Position numbers and translations under genes: made by a program. A DNA stretch of 64,000 nt from Hymenobacter nitidus (GTDB lineage Bacteria; Bacteroidota; Bacteroidia; Cytophagales; Hymenobacteraceae), in the NCBI RefSeq assembly GCF_020447315.1, contig NZ_JAJADQ010000004.1, positions 124,001 through 188,000 on the forward strand, in the 5' to 3' direction. Every line of letters begins with the position of its first letter. The first letter of the stretch is position 1. The notes below the pieces were generated by a model that did not search any database, was not told the origin of the DNA, and was given only the letters and a program-made list of their open reading frames with translations. Shown one piece after another: positions 32,601-41,747 of this stretch.

Positions 32601-35600
32601 AGGGCTCGGTTTCTTCGATTAATGCACGCGGCTCTACGCCTTCCAATACCGGCGACTCGTTTTCGTCCCGAATCAGCTTGCTGTTGCCGGCCAGCGTGCC
32701 GAAGAAGTAATACAGACCGGGAATGATGATGACCCCGAACACGGTGCCGAAGAGCATACCGCCCAGCGCAGAGCTGCCGATGGTGCGGTTGCCGATGGCG
32801 CCCGCACCCGTGGCTACCACCAGCGGAATCAGGCCGGCGATGAAAGCAAACGACGTCATCAGAATGGGGCGGAAACGCACCCGGGCACCCTCAATGGCCG
32901 CCTCGCGCACCGACATGCCTTCTTCGTGCTTCAGGGCCGCGAATTCGACAATCAGCACGGCATTTTTGCCCAGCAGGCCCACCAGCATTACGAGGCCTAC
33001 CTGGGCGTAGATATCGTTGGCCAGGCCAAACATCTTGATGAACAGGAATGAGCCGAACACACCCGCAATCAGGGAGAAAATAACGGCCAGCGGCAGCAGG
33101 AAGCTTTCGTACTGCGCGGCCAGCACCAGGTACACGAACACGAGCACAATCAGGAAAATGATGACGGATTCGTTGCCGCGGCCCACCTCGTCTTTCGACA
33201 GCCCGCCCCAGTCAATGTCGTAGCCGTGGGGTAGTTCTTTGGCCACTTCCTGCACGGCCTTGATGGCCTCGCCCGAACTGAAGCCCTCGGCGGCGCCACC
33301 CCGGATGGAGGCGGTGGTGTACATGTTGTAGCGGTTGATTTCGTTGGCGCCCTGGGTCTTTACGATTTTCATGAAGGCCGAAAACGGCACCATCTCGCCC
33401 TTGTCGTTCTTGGCCCACATGTTCAGGATGTCCTCGGGTAGCTTGCGGTACTCGGGCGAGGCCTGCACGAACACCTTGAAAAAGCGCTGGTACTTGATAA
33501 AGCCCAGCTCGTAAGTGGAGCCCACCAGGATGCTCAGCGTGTTCATGGCATTGCCGATGCTCACGCCCTTCTGCATGGCCAGCTCGTTGTCAATCTTAAG
33601 CTCGTACTGCGGGTAGTTGGCCGAGAAGAAGGTGAACAGGCCGGCCAGTTCCTTGCGTTTCTTCAGCTTGGCCATGAACTCGGTATTCACCTTTTCCAGC
33701 GCCTTGTAGTCTCCGGAGTTGGTTTTGTCCAGCAATTGGAGTTGGAAACCACCTGCCGCGCCGTAGCCCGGCACGGCCGGCGGCTCGAAGAATTCGATGG
33801 TGGCACCGGGAATTTCGTGGGCTTTTTTCTCCAGGTTGCCAATAATGTCGGCAATGGATTCCTTGCGCTCCGACCAGGGCTTGAGGTCAAGCAGCAAGGT
33901 GCCGGCGTTGGAGCCGCGGCCCTCGGTGAGCACCTCGTAGCCAGCCAGCGAGGAGACGTTGGCAATGCCGGGCACGGCTCTGGCCATGCCGGCCAGGCGC
34001 TGCGATACGGCGTTGGTTTGCTCGAGCGTGGTGCCGGGCGGCGTCTGCACAATGGCGTAAATCAGGCCCTGGTCTTCGCTCGGGATGAAGCCGGCCGGCA
34101 GCCGGGCCGTGATGGCCCAAATGCCCAGCCCGAAGGCCAGCAGCATGGCAAAGGTGACAAGCCGGTTGGCCACAATGAGCTCCAGCAGGCCCACGTAGGC
34201 ATTGGTCAGCCGCTCAAAGCTGCGGTTGAACCAGTCGAAGAAGCGCTGCAGGGGCGTTTTCCTCTTGGGCTGCCCGTGGGTGTTCTTCAGAATCATGGCG
34301 CAGAGCACCGGCGTAAGCGTGAGGGCGACGAGTCCCGAAATCACAATGGCCGTGGCCATCGTAATCGAGAACTGGCGGTAGAAAATGCCCACCGGGCCGC
34401 TCATGAACGACACCGGAATGAACACGGCCGTCATCATGATGGTAATGGCGATAATGGCGCCGCTGATTTCGCCCACCACTTTGCGCACCGCATTGTAGGG
34501 CGAGAGGTGCTCATCCTCCATTTTAGCGTGCACGGCCTCAATCACCACAATGGCGTTGTCGACCACGATGCCGATGGAGAGCACCAGGGCGAAGAGCGTA
34601 ATCATGTTGATGGTAAGCCCAAACGCCTGCATGGCCATGAACGAGCCCACCAGCGACACCGGTACCGCAATGGCCGGAATGAGCGTGGAGCGCCAGTCGC
34701 CCAGGAACAGGAACACTACCAGGGCCACCAGAATAAAGGCGTCGCGCAGGGTATGAATTACATTCTCAATCGAGGCGTCGAGGAAGTTTGACACGTCGTA
34801 GGTGATTTTGTAGTCCATGCCGGGCGGGAAGCTGGTTTTCTTCAGCTCCTCCAGCTTGGCTTTCACCTCCTTGATGACGGCCGAGGCGTTGGATCCGTAG
34901 GTCTGCTTCAGCACGATGGCGGCCGAGGGGTACTGGTTCAGGTTGGAGTAGATGTCGTAGTACTCCGAGCCCAATTCCACGGTGGCCACGTCGCGCAGGT
35001 GCAGGCTTTCGCCGTTGGCGTTGGCCCTGATAATGACGTTCTTGTACTGCTCTACGTCGTTAAAACGGCCCTGGTAGCTGAGCACGTACTCCAAGGACTG
35101 CGCCTGCTTGCCGTCGGAGCGGCCGATGCGGCCGGGCGAGCCAATTACGCTCTGCTCGTCGAGGGCCTTCATCACATCGTCGACCGACAGGTTATAGGCC
35201 CGCATCCGGTCGGGCTTCAGCCACACGCGCATGGCGTACTGCCGGCTGCCCAGGATGCTGGCCCGCCCGATGCCGCCGAGGCGCTGCAGCTCGGGTATCA
35301 TGTTCACCCCGGCAAAGTTGAAGAGGTATTTCATGTCCGTGTTCTTGTCCTTGCTGTACAGGTTCACGTACATCAGCATGTTGGGCACCACGCGGTTCAC
35401 CACCACGCCCTCGCGCTGCACCAGCAGCGGCAGGCGGTTGAGCACCTGCGCAATGCGGGTGTTCACATTTACCACGGCCTGGTCGGGGTTTGTGCCCAGG
35501 TTAAAGACAATCTGGATATTGGCTTCGCCGGCACTCACGGCGTCGGAAGTCATATACTTCATGCCCGGCACGCCGTTCACGGCCTGCTCCAGCGGAATCA

Positions 35601-35784
35601 GCACCGACTCGGTCAGTACCTTGGCGCTGGCCCCGGGGTACGAGGCGCTGACCATGACCAGGGGCGGGGAGATGTCGGGAAACTGCGAGGTGGGCAGCTG
35701 CAGAATGGCCAGCCCGCCCATCAGCAGGATGACGACTGATATAACAATGGCGAATACGGGCCGCCGAATGAATTTACTGAACAT
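32593..35784 (-). CDS. RND multidrug efflux pump (HAE1/AcrB-like)
   Basis: The inner-membrane trimeric proton-driven pump of 1063 residues with twelve membrane helices and two large periplasmic loops. Family phrases seen: FIRRPVFAIVISVVILLMGG at the start, SIGIVVDNAIVVIEAVHAK (helix 4 with the paired aspartates one position apart), GPVGIFYRQFSITMATAIVI and GLLGKNAVLIVEFA (helix 10). This fits the hydrophobic-drug branch, not the heavy-metal CusA branch. The ATG at 35784 is the true start; the frame is open to 35880. It lies 129 bases after the adaptor gene, with two hairpins in between. Confidence 0.95.
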   Translation of the reverse strand: MFSKFIRRPVFAIVISVVILLMGGLAILQLPTSQFPDISPPLVMVSASYPGASAKVLTESVLIPLEQAVNGVPGMKYMTSDAVSAGEANIQIVFNLGTNPDQAVVNVNTRIAQVLNRLPLLVQREGVVVNRVVPNMLMYVNLYSKDKNTDMKYLFNFAGVNMIPELQRLGGIGRASILGSRQYAMRVWLKPDRMRAYNLSVDDVMKALDEQSVIGSPGRIGRSDGKQAQSLEYVLSYQGRFNDVEQYKNVIIRANANGESLHLRDVATVELGSEYYDIYSNLNQYPSAAIVLKQTYGSNASAVIKEVKAKLEELKKTSFPPGMDYKITYDVSNFLDASIENVIHTLRDAFILVALVVFLFLGDWRSTLIPAIAVPVSLVGSFMAMQAFGLTINMITLFALVLSIGIVVDNAIVVIEAVHAKMEDEHLSPYNAVRKVVGEISGAIIAITIMMTAVFIPVSFMSGPVGIFYRQFSITMATAIVISGLVALTLTPVLCAMILKNTHGQPKRKTPLQRFFDWFNRSFERLTNAYVGLLELIVANRLVTFAMLLAFGLGIWAITARLPAGFIPSEDQGLIYAIVQTPPGTTLEQTNAVSQRLAGMARAVPGIANVSSLAGYEVLTEGRGSNAGTLLLDLKPWSERKESIADIIGNLEKKAHEIPGATIEFFEPPAVPGYGAAGGFQLQLLDKTNSGDYKALEKVNTEFMAKLKKRKELAGLFTFFSANYPQYELKIDNELAMQKGVSIGNAMNTLSILVGSTYELGFIKYQRFFKVFVQASPEYRKLPEDILNMWAKNDKGEMVPFSAFMKIVKTQGANEINRYNMYTTASIRGGAAEGFSSGEAIKAVQEVAKELPHGYDIDWGGLSKDEVGRGNESVIIFLIVLVFVYLVLAAQYESFLLPLAVIFSLIAGVFGSFLFIKMFGLANDIYAQVGLVMLVGLLGKNAVLIVEFAALKHEEGMSVREAAIEGARVRFRPILMTSFAFIAGLIPLVVATGAGAIGNRTIGSSALGGMLFGTVFGVIIIPGLYYFFGTLAGNSKLIRDENESPVLEGVEPRALIEETEPYA

Positions 35785-35837
35785 ACTCTGGCTGGTTATG
35801 TATTGAGGAGGGCCCGCTACGGGGCCAGATCCGTCAT

Positions 35838-35913
35838 GCCGGGCGCTGCCGGGGCACCACGCGGATGCCCGGCACCCCAAACAAGGGCACGCCGCTTGGG
35901 GTATGGGGCGTGC
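35838..35913 (-). promoter_or_regulatory. Two intercistronic hairpins between adaptor and pump genes
   Basis: GCCGGGC (35838-35844) pairs with GCCCGGC (35867-35873), and GCACGCC (35887-35893) pairs with GGCGTGC (35907-35913), directly after the adaptor stop. No T tract follows, so they may protect or separate mRNA segments rather than terminate. Confidence 0.4.
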
Positions 35914-37005
35914 TTACTCGCTGTACACTTTCAGGTGCGAGATGACCGCTGCCGGCGTCTGGTAGTCGTAGCGCACCTTGTCGCCGTCCTTCACCTTGCG
36001 CAAGCCTTCGAGCAGAATTCGGTCGGTGCCGGCCAGGCCGGATTTGAGCACGTACAGGTCGGGCATCTCGGAGGCGATGCCCACTTCCCGCTGGTGCACC
36101 ACATTTCTTTCGTCGATGACGAAGACGTATTTCTTCTCCAGCACCTCGAACGTGGCTTTCTGCGGAATTATCAGGGCCTTTCTGAGCGGCACCGTCATCA
36201 GCACGCTGCCCGTTTCGCCATTGCGCAGCAGCCCGTTGGGGTTGGGGAAAGTGGCCCGGAAGGCAATGTTGCCGGTTTCGTTGTTGAAATCGGCCTCAAT
36301 GGTTTGCACCAGGCCGGGCTGGCTGAACACCTCGTTGTTGGCCATCAGCAGCCGCACTTTCCGGGCGCTGTCGCCGGCCTTGGCGTGGGCTTCGTAGTCG
36401 AGGTACTCCGTTTCCGGCACGTTGAAGTAGACCCACATTTTGCTGTTGTCCGAGAGCGTGGTCAGCAAGTCACCCTCGTCCACCAAGCTGCCCAACCGGC
36501 CCTGGAAATGGTCCATGATGCCGCTAAACGGCGCGCGTACCGTGGTAAACTGCAGGTGCGTCCGGGCCAAGGACACCTCGGCGCGGGCCTTATCGTACTT
36601 GGCCTGGGCCAGCGCCAGCTCGCTGCCCGACACGATGTTCTTGTCGGCCAGCTTCTTGGTGTTCTGGTACTCCAGGCCCACGTAGCTGGCCTCGGCCTGC
36701 GACTTTTTCAGCTCGGCCTGGTACACCGTGGGCTTGATCTGAAACATGAGCTGCCCTTGGCGCACATGCTGCCCCTCGTCCACGTAAATCTTCTCCAGGT
36801 AGCCTTTTTCCAGGGCACGCAGCTCGATGCGCTGAATGGAGTGAATCTGGGCCACGTACTGCTTGGTAACCGTCGTGTCTTTCTGCAGCGGGCTGGTCGC
36901 GACCAACCGGATGTGCTCTTCTGCTTCTTTTTTCTGTTCTGAGCAGCCGGTGCCGCCATACAAGGCGCACAGGCTTAGCAGCGCTAGCAGGGGCATTTTC
37001 TTCAT
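35914..37005 (-). CDS. RND efflux periplasmic adaptor (MFP) lipoprotein
   Basis: A 363-residue membrane-fusion protein linking the pump to the outer-membrane channel. It begins at ATG 37005 (MKKMPLLALLSLCALYGG) with a lipobox ending TGC, so it is a lipoprotein. The typical adaptor layout follows: a beta-barrel/lipoyl half (GYLEKIYVDEGQHVRQGQLM), a helical hairpin (KLADKNIVSGSELALAQAKY, then TVRAPFSGIMD) and a beta-barrel/MP domain. A palindromic candidate operator lies upstream at 37076-37091. It is the first structural gene of the operon, following the two-component genes. Confidence 0.93.
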   Translation of the reverse strand: MKKMPLLALLSLCALYGGTGCSEQKKEAEEHIRLVATSPLQKDTTVTKQYVAQIHSIQRIELRALEKGYLEKIYVDEGQHVRQGQLMFQIKPTVYQAELKKSQAEASYVGLEYQNTKKLADKNIVSGSELALAQAKYDKARAEVSLARTHLQFTTVRAPFSGIMDHFQGRLGSLVDEGDLLTTLSDNSKMWVYFNVPETEYLDYEAHAKAGDSARKVRLLMANNEVFSQPGLVQTIEADFNNETGNIAFRATFPNPNGLLRNGETGSVLMTVPLRKALIIPQKATFEVLEKKYVFVIDERNVVHQREVGIASEMPDLYVLKSGLAGTDRILLEGLRKVKDGDKVRYDYQTPAAVISHLKVYSE

Positions 37006-37035
37006 AAAAACCTTTCCTTCACTGGTGTGAGTGAG

Positions 37036-37045
37036 CAAAGGTGTA
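37036..37045 (-). promoter_or_regulatory. Possible -7 region before the adaptor gene
   Basis: On the reverse strand it reads TACACCTTTG, containing CACCTTTG, a partial match to TAnnTTTG, 31 bases before the adaptor ATG. No clean -33 was found, consistent with an activated promoter. Confidence 0.35.
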
Positions 37046-37075
37046 GCGGCGGTATTAACCTGGGATTGGAAGCAG

Positions 37076-37091
37076 ATTAGAACTTTCTAAT
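37076..37091. promoter_or_regulatory. Palindromic candidate operator of the efflux operon
   Basis: ATTAGAA-CT-TTCTAAT, a perfect 7-bp inverted repeat with a 2-bp centre, AT-rich in otherwise GC-rich DNA. It is about 70 bases upstream of the adaptor start and 31 bases upstream of the possible -7 region. It could be the binding site of the response regulator encoded at 38578-39249. Confidence 0.45.
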
Positions 37092-37181
37092 GCGGCCCGC
37101 GCCACCGGTTTGGCCGCCAGGTTTGCGGGATGATCCTTGCCCGAAGGCGCATTCCCCGGCTTTGGGCCGGCCGCCGGCCGC

Positions 37182-38531
37182 TCACAGCCAGAAGCGAAAC
37201 TCCGTGCCCTTGCCCGGCACCGAATGCACGGCCACGCCACCGCCGTGTAGCTCCGCGATGCGCTGCACCAGGCTCAGGCCCACGCCGTTGCCGCCAATGC
37301 GGGCGCGCACGGCCTCGGCCCGGTAAAACGGCTCGAAGACGTGGGGCAGGGCTTCGGGGGCGATGCCCATGCCGGCGTCGCGCACGGTGAAAGTGCCGCC
37401 GCCGGGGCCTGGGGCGAGGCTGGTGCGGATGGGCGAGCCGGCGGTTGAATACTTGCAAGCGTTGTCGAGCAGGTTGACCAGGGCCAGGGTAAGCAGCTCG
37501 GCGTGGGCGCGGGCCTGGCAGTTCTCCACCGCGTCCGGCAGGTGTAGCTCGATGACGACAGCGGGGTAGCGGCGCTGCACCGCCTGCACGGCATCGAGCA
37601 GGGGCTCGGCGAGCAGCACGGACGTCATGGGCAGGTCGTGGGCGGGCTTTTCCTGGCTCAGCTCGGCCAGCAGCAGCAGGTCGTTGGTAAGCGAAATGAG
37701 GCGCCGCACCTCCTCGGTGGCCGAGGTAAGAGCGGCGCGCAGCTCTTCGGGCCGCTCGTCGTAGGCCCGCGACATGTCGAGCGTGCCCAGCAGGTTGGCC
37801 AGCGGGGTGCGCAGCTCGTGCGAGGCCTGCCACACGAACGTGCGGTTCTGGGCCACGGTATCGGCCAGGCGGGCGAGCAAGGCATTGAATTGGGCGGCCA
37901 GGCGCGCCAGCTCGTCGTGCCCGTTGCCGGTGGTCAGCCGCTGGTCCAGGGTGCGCGAAGAAAGTGCCTGAATTTCCTGACTCAGCTGCTGCACAGGGCG
38001 TAGCGCGCGGCCCGCAAACAGATTAGCCAGCGCAACCACCAGCGTCAGACCCATGATGTTGGTAATAAGTAGGTTGTTGCGCAATCGGGCCAGCGCCTCC
38101 CGGCCAAACCGGTCTTCGGCCGTGACGATGACCACAAACCGCTCATTCCCTTCCTTGGTGGAAAGCGCCACGCCCACGGCCGGCCCCTGGCTAAAAGCCA
38201 CTCGTCCGGCCGTGCGTGCGTGCCGCAGCAAGCGGGCCGTGACGACCAGCCCGGCGTTGGGCCGGCTGGCATAAACCCGCTGATTGGCTTCGTTGTAGAG
38301 GGCTTCGTACTGGTTTTCCTGGGTCAGCAGCAGTAGGGCGTCGGTTGGCTCCAATCGGTCGTGCCGGCGCACATACACCTTGGCCGTCGCCTCGGCCTTG
38401 CGCAGCAGCAGCCCTTCAAAAATACGCCGCTGGCTACTGCGCTCAAAGAAATAGACGCCGCACGACACCGTTGCAACCAAGGCCAGCATCAGGCCGGCAA
38501 AGAAGAGGGTAAGGCGGGTGCGAATAGTCAT
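37182..38531 (-). CDS. Sensor histidine kinase of the efflux locus
   Basis: A 449-residue membrane kinase. Two hydrophobic helices (residues 8-28 and about 150-172) bracket a periplasmic sensor domain of about 125 residues. Then come HAMP-like (LFAGRALRPVQQLSQEIQAL), the phospho-acceptor motif FVWQASHELRTPLANLLG, an N-box (LVNLLDNACKY) and the G boxes RDAGMGIAPE and GGNGVGLSLV. It ends soon after the ATP-binding domain. It follows the response regulator by 46 bases in the same direction. The domain order resembles that of CusS-type kinases, but the locus exports drugs, not metals, as far as the pump shows. Confidence 0.93.
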   Translation of the reverse strand: MTIRTRLTLFFAGLMLALVATVSCGVYFFERSSQRRIFEGLLLRKAEATAKVYVRRHDRLEPTDALLLLTQENQYEALYNEANQRVYASRPNAGLVVTARLLRHARTAGRVAFSQGPAVGVALSTKEGNERFVVIVTAEDRFGREALARLRNNLLITNIMGLTLVVALANLFAGRALRPVQQLSQEIQALSSRTLDQRLTTGNGHDELARLAAQFNALLARLADTVAQNRTFVWQASHELRTPLANLLGTLDMSRAYDERPEELRAALTSATEEVRRLISLTNDLLLLAELSQEKPAHDLPMTSVLLAEPLLDAVQAVQRRYPAVVIELHLPDAVENCQARAHAELLTLALVNLLDNACKYSTAGSPIRTSLAPGPGGGTFTVRDAGMGIAPEALPHVFEPFYRAEAVRARIGGNGVGLSLVQRIAELHGGGVAVHSVPGKGTEFRFWL

Positions 38532-38577
38532 GCTGGCAAACAGCTAATTAGCAGATAGGTAATGGTCCGGTGAAAGC

Positions 38578-39249
38578 TTATTCGCGCAGCACGTAGCCCA
38601 TGCCCACTACCGTGTGGATGAGCTTGGGCGAAAAGTCCTTGTCAATCTTGCGCCGCAGGTACGTGATGTACACGTCGATGATGTTGGTGTTGGTATCAAA
38701 CTTCAGCTCCCAGACCTTTTCGGCAATGTCTACCCGCGATACTACATGCTCTTTATTCAGGAGCAGGTACTCCAGCAGCGCATACTCCCGGGCCGTGAGG
38801 GTAATAGGCCGGCCGGCGCGCTCCACGCGCTTGGTGGTGAGGTGCAGCGTGAGGTCGGCCACGCTCAGGGTGCGGCCGGGACCGGCATCGTGGTAGCGAC
38901 GGTAGAGGGCGCGCACCCGCAGCAGCAGCTCCTGGAATTCAAAGGGCTTGACCAGGTAATCGTCGGCCCCGGCGTCGTAGCCCTCGGTTTTGTGGGCAAT
39001 GCCGCCCAGAGCCGTCAGCAACAGAACAGGCAGCTGCGGCAGCTCGGCCCGCAAGCGGCGGCACACTTCGAAGCCATTGAGCTGGGGCAGGCTGACGTCC
39101 AAAATCACCAGATCGTAGTCTCCCCGCAGGCCTCTGCTCAAACCCAGCTGCCCGTCGAAAGCCGTGTCGACCCAGTAGCCTTCGCCCTCTAAGCCCTTCC
39201 GTACGAACGAGCTTAGCTTGACCTCGTCTTCTACCAGCAAAATTTTCAT
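38578..39249 (-). CDS. OmpR-family response regulator
   Basis: A 223-residue two-domain regulator. The receiver begins MKILLVEDEVKLSSF, with the phospho-acceptor aspartate in LVILDVSLPQ (about residue 51) and the conserved lysine in YLVKPFEF. The winged-helix output domain ends ...KIDKDFSPKLIHTVVGMGYV. It leads the locus RR-HK-adaptor-pump-outer membrane factor, so it most likely controls this pump. The candidate binding site lies at 37076-37091. Confidence 0.95.
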   Translation of the reverse strand: MKILLVEDEVKLSSFVRKGLEGEGYWVDTAFDGQLGLSRGLRGDYDLVILDVSLPQLNGFEVCRRLRAELPQLPVLLLTALGGIAHKTEGYDAGADDYLVKPFEFQELLLRVRALYRRYHDAGPGRTLSVADLTLHLTTKRVERAGRPITLTAREYALLEYLLLNKEHVVSRVDIAEKVWELKFDTNTNIIDVYITYLRRKIDKDFSPKLIHTVVGMGYVLRE

Positions 39250-39387
39250 TACATCTCTCTTATTACAACGGGGCGGAAAATTACGCCAAGTTGTCTCATC
39301 GTCTTGTCGCTGCCAGCAGGCTCAGGCCGCGGCCGCGGGCAGGGCCACGCAGCAGGCAACTTTCCGCCCAAGGCCCGGGTGCCCGTG

Positions 39388-40875
39388 CTACCAGCTGCTG
39401 CCCGAGCCCCCGCCGCCCGAGGAGCCGCCACTGCTGCTGGAGGAAGAGCCGCCCGACGATGAGGAACTGCCCGAGGAGGAACTGCTGGACGACTTGCGGG
39501 CAATGGTGTAGCGTACCTTTTTGGTCTGGTGCTGGCAGTGGGCGCACCGGGACTGTTTCCAGCCCCAGCCGGTAGCCGAGGTAGTAGCGGCAAGCTCCAC
39601 CGTGGGCTCCTGTGCTTCCAGAGTCAGGTACTGGCACTGCGGGCAGGGCTTTACGGTAGTGCCCAGGTTTTTGTAGTCAATGACGAGCGTCTGGTGGCAT
39701 TGGGTGCACTGGAACACGTCGTAATCTATGGATCTGGTCTTTTCCTCGGCCGCCTGGCCCGGCTTTAGCAGGGCATCGTCCTGCTTCTCGCTGAGCCGGT
39801 GCATGGTGCCGCCTGAGCAGTTGGAGCAGGCGTAGGGGGCGGCGCGCAGCTGGTGCATCCGGCGCCAGTGCCAGAGCCAGTAAACGAGCATACCCACCGG
39901 AAAGAACAGCACCCGAAAGAACGTTTGCACGGAGCTGTGCTGCCGCTCCAGGTAAGTATACCGCTCCCGGCGGCTCAGGGCTGCGGGCTGCGCGGCGTAG
40001 CGCCGATTGAGCTGCAGCACGGTCCAATGCAGGTAGCCGCAGGGAAGCAGGTAGCTCAGGGCAATGATGGCATACAGGGAAGCATTGTCGTCGATGGTGG
40101 GGTGCAGCAGGTTTAGCAGTCCTACCAGGCCCACCGGCACAAGGCCCAGCCACAGGAAAGTGAACGACCGGTGGTCGTTGGGCGAGAGGCCGATGGCCAG
40201 CATGCACAGAAAAAAGGAGCCCAACGCGCAGAAGGTGCCCAGCCCTACCCACCGGTCATGGGGGGTAAGCGTGGCCCCGTCGGGGGCCACGGCCCTGCTT
40301 TCCGGGGCCGGGCTGCTGGTCGCCACCCGGGAGGAATCCGGCACGGCGGCACTGGCGGCCAGGTGCACCATGAGGGCCTGAACGCCCTGGGTCAGGGCCT
40401 CGTCGTAGCGCTTGTCTCTGAGCAGCGGCAGCATGATTTGCTGCTGAATGCGGAAGCAAATAATGTCGGGCAGGTCGGCTTCCAAGCCGTAGCCGGTTTC
40501 AAATTCGACGCGGCGCTGGTCGAGCACCAGCAGCAGCAGCAAGCCATTGTCCTTTTCCGCGTCGCCGATTTTCCAGCGGTTAAACAGCGCTGTCGCCGTG
40601 GTTTTGGGCACGGCCTCCCCAATGCTGCGGGTCACGACCACATCGATGTGGGCCCGGCCCGATTGGTCCAGGGCCCGCAGCTGGCTGTTCAGCAGCTGCA
40701 CGGTAGCGGGCCGCAGCACGCGGTCCGGGTCGCTGACGTAGGACTCATCCAGCGTTTTGGGGTCGGGAATAGCTTCTAAGGGGTCAGGGGCCGCTGGTCC
40801 ACAGCTCACCACCACTACTAGCAGCAGACCCAGCAGGGCCCGGTAGAAACAAGACATCAGGGTCGGATTACGCAA
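39388..40875 (-). CDS. TPM-domain membrane lipoprotein with zinc ribbons and Ser/Gly tail
   Basis: A 495-residue protein with a TPM_phosphatase (YgcG-like) domain at residues about 30-155 (SYVSDPDRVLRPATVQLLNS, GLLLLLVLDQRRVEFETGYG). A possible lipobox ends VVVVSC. Two hydrophobic segments occur around residues 210-275, with another around 320-335. The C-terminal part has four CxxC pairs (CSNC, CTQC, CPQC, CAHC), enough for two zinc ribbons, and finishes with a low-complexity tail of serine and glycine ending GSSW. TPM proteins in other organisms relate to photosystem repair or membrane processes. Role here unknown. Confidence 0.8.
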   Translation of the reverse strand: MRNPTLMSCFYRALLGLLLVVVVSCGPAAPDPLEAIPDPKTLDESYVSDPDRVLRPATVQLLNSQLRALDQSGRAHIDVVVTRSIGEAVPKTTATALFNRWKIGDAEKDNGLLLLLVLDQRRVEFETGYGLEADLPDIICFRIQQQIMLPLLRDKRYDEALTQGVQALMVHLAASAAVPDSSRVATSSPAPESRAVAPDGATLTPHDRWVGLGTFCALGSFFLCMLAIGLSPNDHRSFTFLWLGLVPVGLVGLLNLLHPTIDDNASLYAIIALSYLLPCGYLHWTVLQLNRRYAAQPAALSRRERYTYLERQHSSVQTFFRVLFFPVGMLVYWLWHWRRMHQLRAAPYACSNCSGGTMHRLSEKQDDALLKPGQAAEEKTRSIDYDVFQCTQCHQTLVIDYKNLGTTVKPCPQCQYLTLEAQEPTVELAATTSATGWGWKQSRCAHCQHQTKKVRYTIARKSSSSSSSGSSSSSGGSSSSSSGGSSGGGGSGSSW

Positions 40876-41287
40876 GGAATGCCAAGCGGGTGGCAGCCCG
40901 GGAAGGGCCTGCCAGGGCTACCGCCAGGTAAAGGAAAATTCGGCATCGACAGCCCGAGGACTTCTGTTATAGCCAGCCGGTTGCCCGGTATTCACGCGGT
41001 AAACATACCCCATTGGCAGGCAGCGAACGGCTGTTTTTTAAATCTTTGGCCCGGCATGCCAATTCTAGGCGGTGATGCGGCACCAGAAAGAACCGGTCGG
41101 CGGCCTGGTCGAGCGGAAAATCAGTGCCAGGTGAAACCACATATTGGTAATCCGCAGAGCGAAGTGCGCGAGCGGCAGCTTCTCCTGCTCGCGGAGCCGG
41201 CGCAGCTGGTCAAATAAGTAATGGGAAAGGCGGTAGCTTTGAACCCCGCATACACGGCCAGCGGCTTAACCTGCCTATCCCTTTTTC
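40876..41287. other. 412-base gap with no clear gene
   Basis: On the reverse strand a startless frame reads SYRLSHYLFDQLRRLREQEK (about 41240-41180), then LPLAHFALRITNMWFH, and breaks into another frame. It has a protein-like look but no family I recognise. No terminator or promoter is evident here. Confidence 0.3.
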
Positions 41288-41533
41288 GTGTCTCAACTTC
41301 TACCTTTGCTTCTGCTCAGCCTCACACTGCTTTCCTTCGCCCGTAAGAAAGGTAAAGCTGCGCCCGAACCCACCCTGGAGGGCCACTGGAAGTACGCGAC
41401 TTACTCAAGCACTATTCATAAGGGCGATGGCACGGTCACCAGAACCAACCAAGGGGCTGCTGGCTTCAGCTACCCGATACGTAGAGCCGATGCCTTCAGT
41501 ATTTATAGTAGCCCAGACAACAGGCTCCTATAG
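41288..41533 (+). CDS. Small secreted hypothetical protein, perhaps truncated
   Basis: A GTG-started frame of 81 codons. The start gives a hydrophobic signal (LLPLLLLSLTLLSFA), followed by EGHWKYATYSSTIHKGDGTV and then a stop at TAG. The pattern is like the start of a small secreted beta-sheet protein (a lipocalin-like 'EGxW' opening), which would usually be longer, so this may be a truncated copy. The 214 bases after it hold no recognised feature. Confidence 0.4.
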   Translation: MSQLLPLLLLSLTLLSFARKKGKAAPEPTLEGHWKYATYSSTIHKGDGTVTRTNQGAAGFSYPIRRADAFSIYSSPDNRLL

Positions 41534-41747
41534 TCGGCAGGGTAACGGCTGTGGCGTACACTAGCCAGTGCTTGGGCCCCAGGAATACCCCGGCAGCAAG
41601 TAGAATAAGCTCTGGCTTCTTGTGCTTGCAACGCCCTGTACGGCGGCAACCCCACGCCGCCAGGCCCCGCTGACGTGCTGGCAGCCAGCCGAGCGAAGCA
41701 AAAACGCGTAACCATCAAAAAACTATTACACCACGACCACATAAAAC

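Noticed and set aside
32593..39249. Heavy-metal (Cus-like) export locus
   Set aside because: The pump's transmembrane wording is that of the hydrophobic-drug branch, and no metal-binding methionine or histidine clusters were seen in the adaptor or pump.
40900..41240. A gene on either strand in the 412-base gap
   Set aside because: Protein-like wording occurs only in broken pieces without a start codon; I could not name a family.
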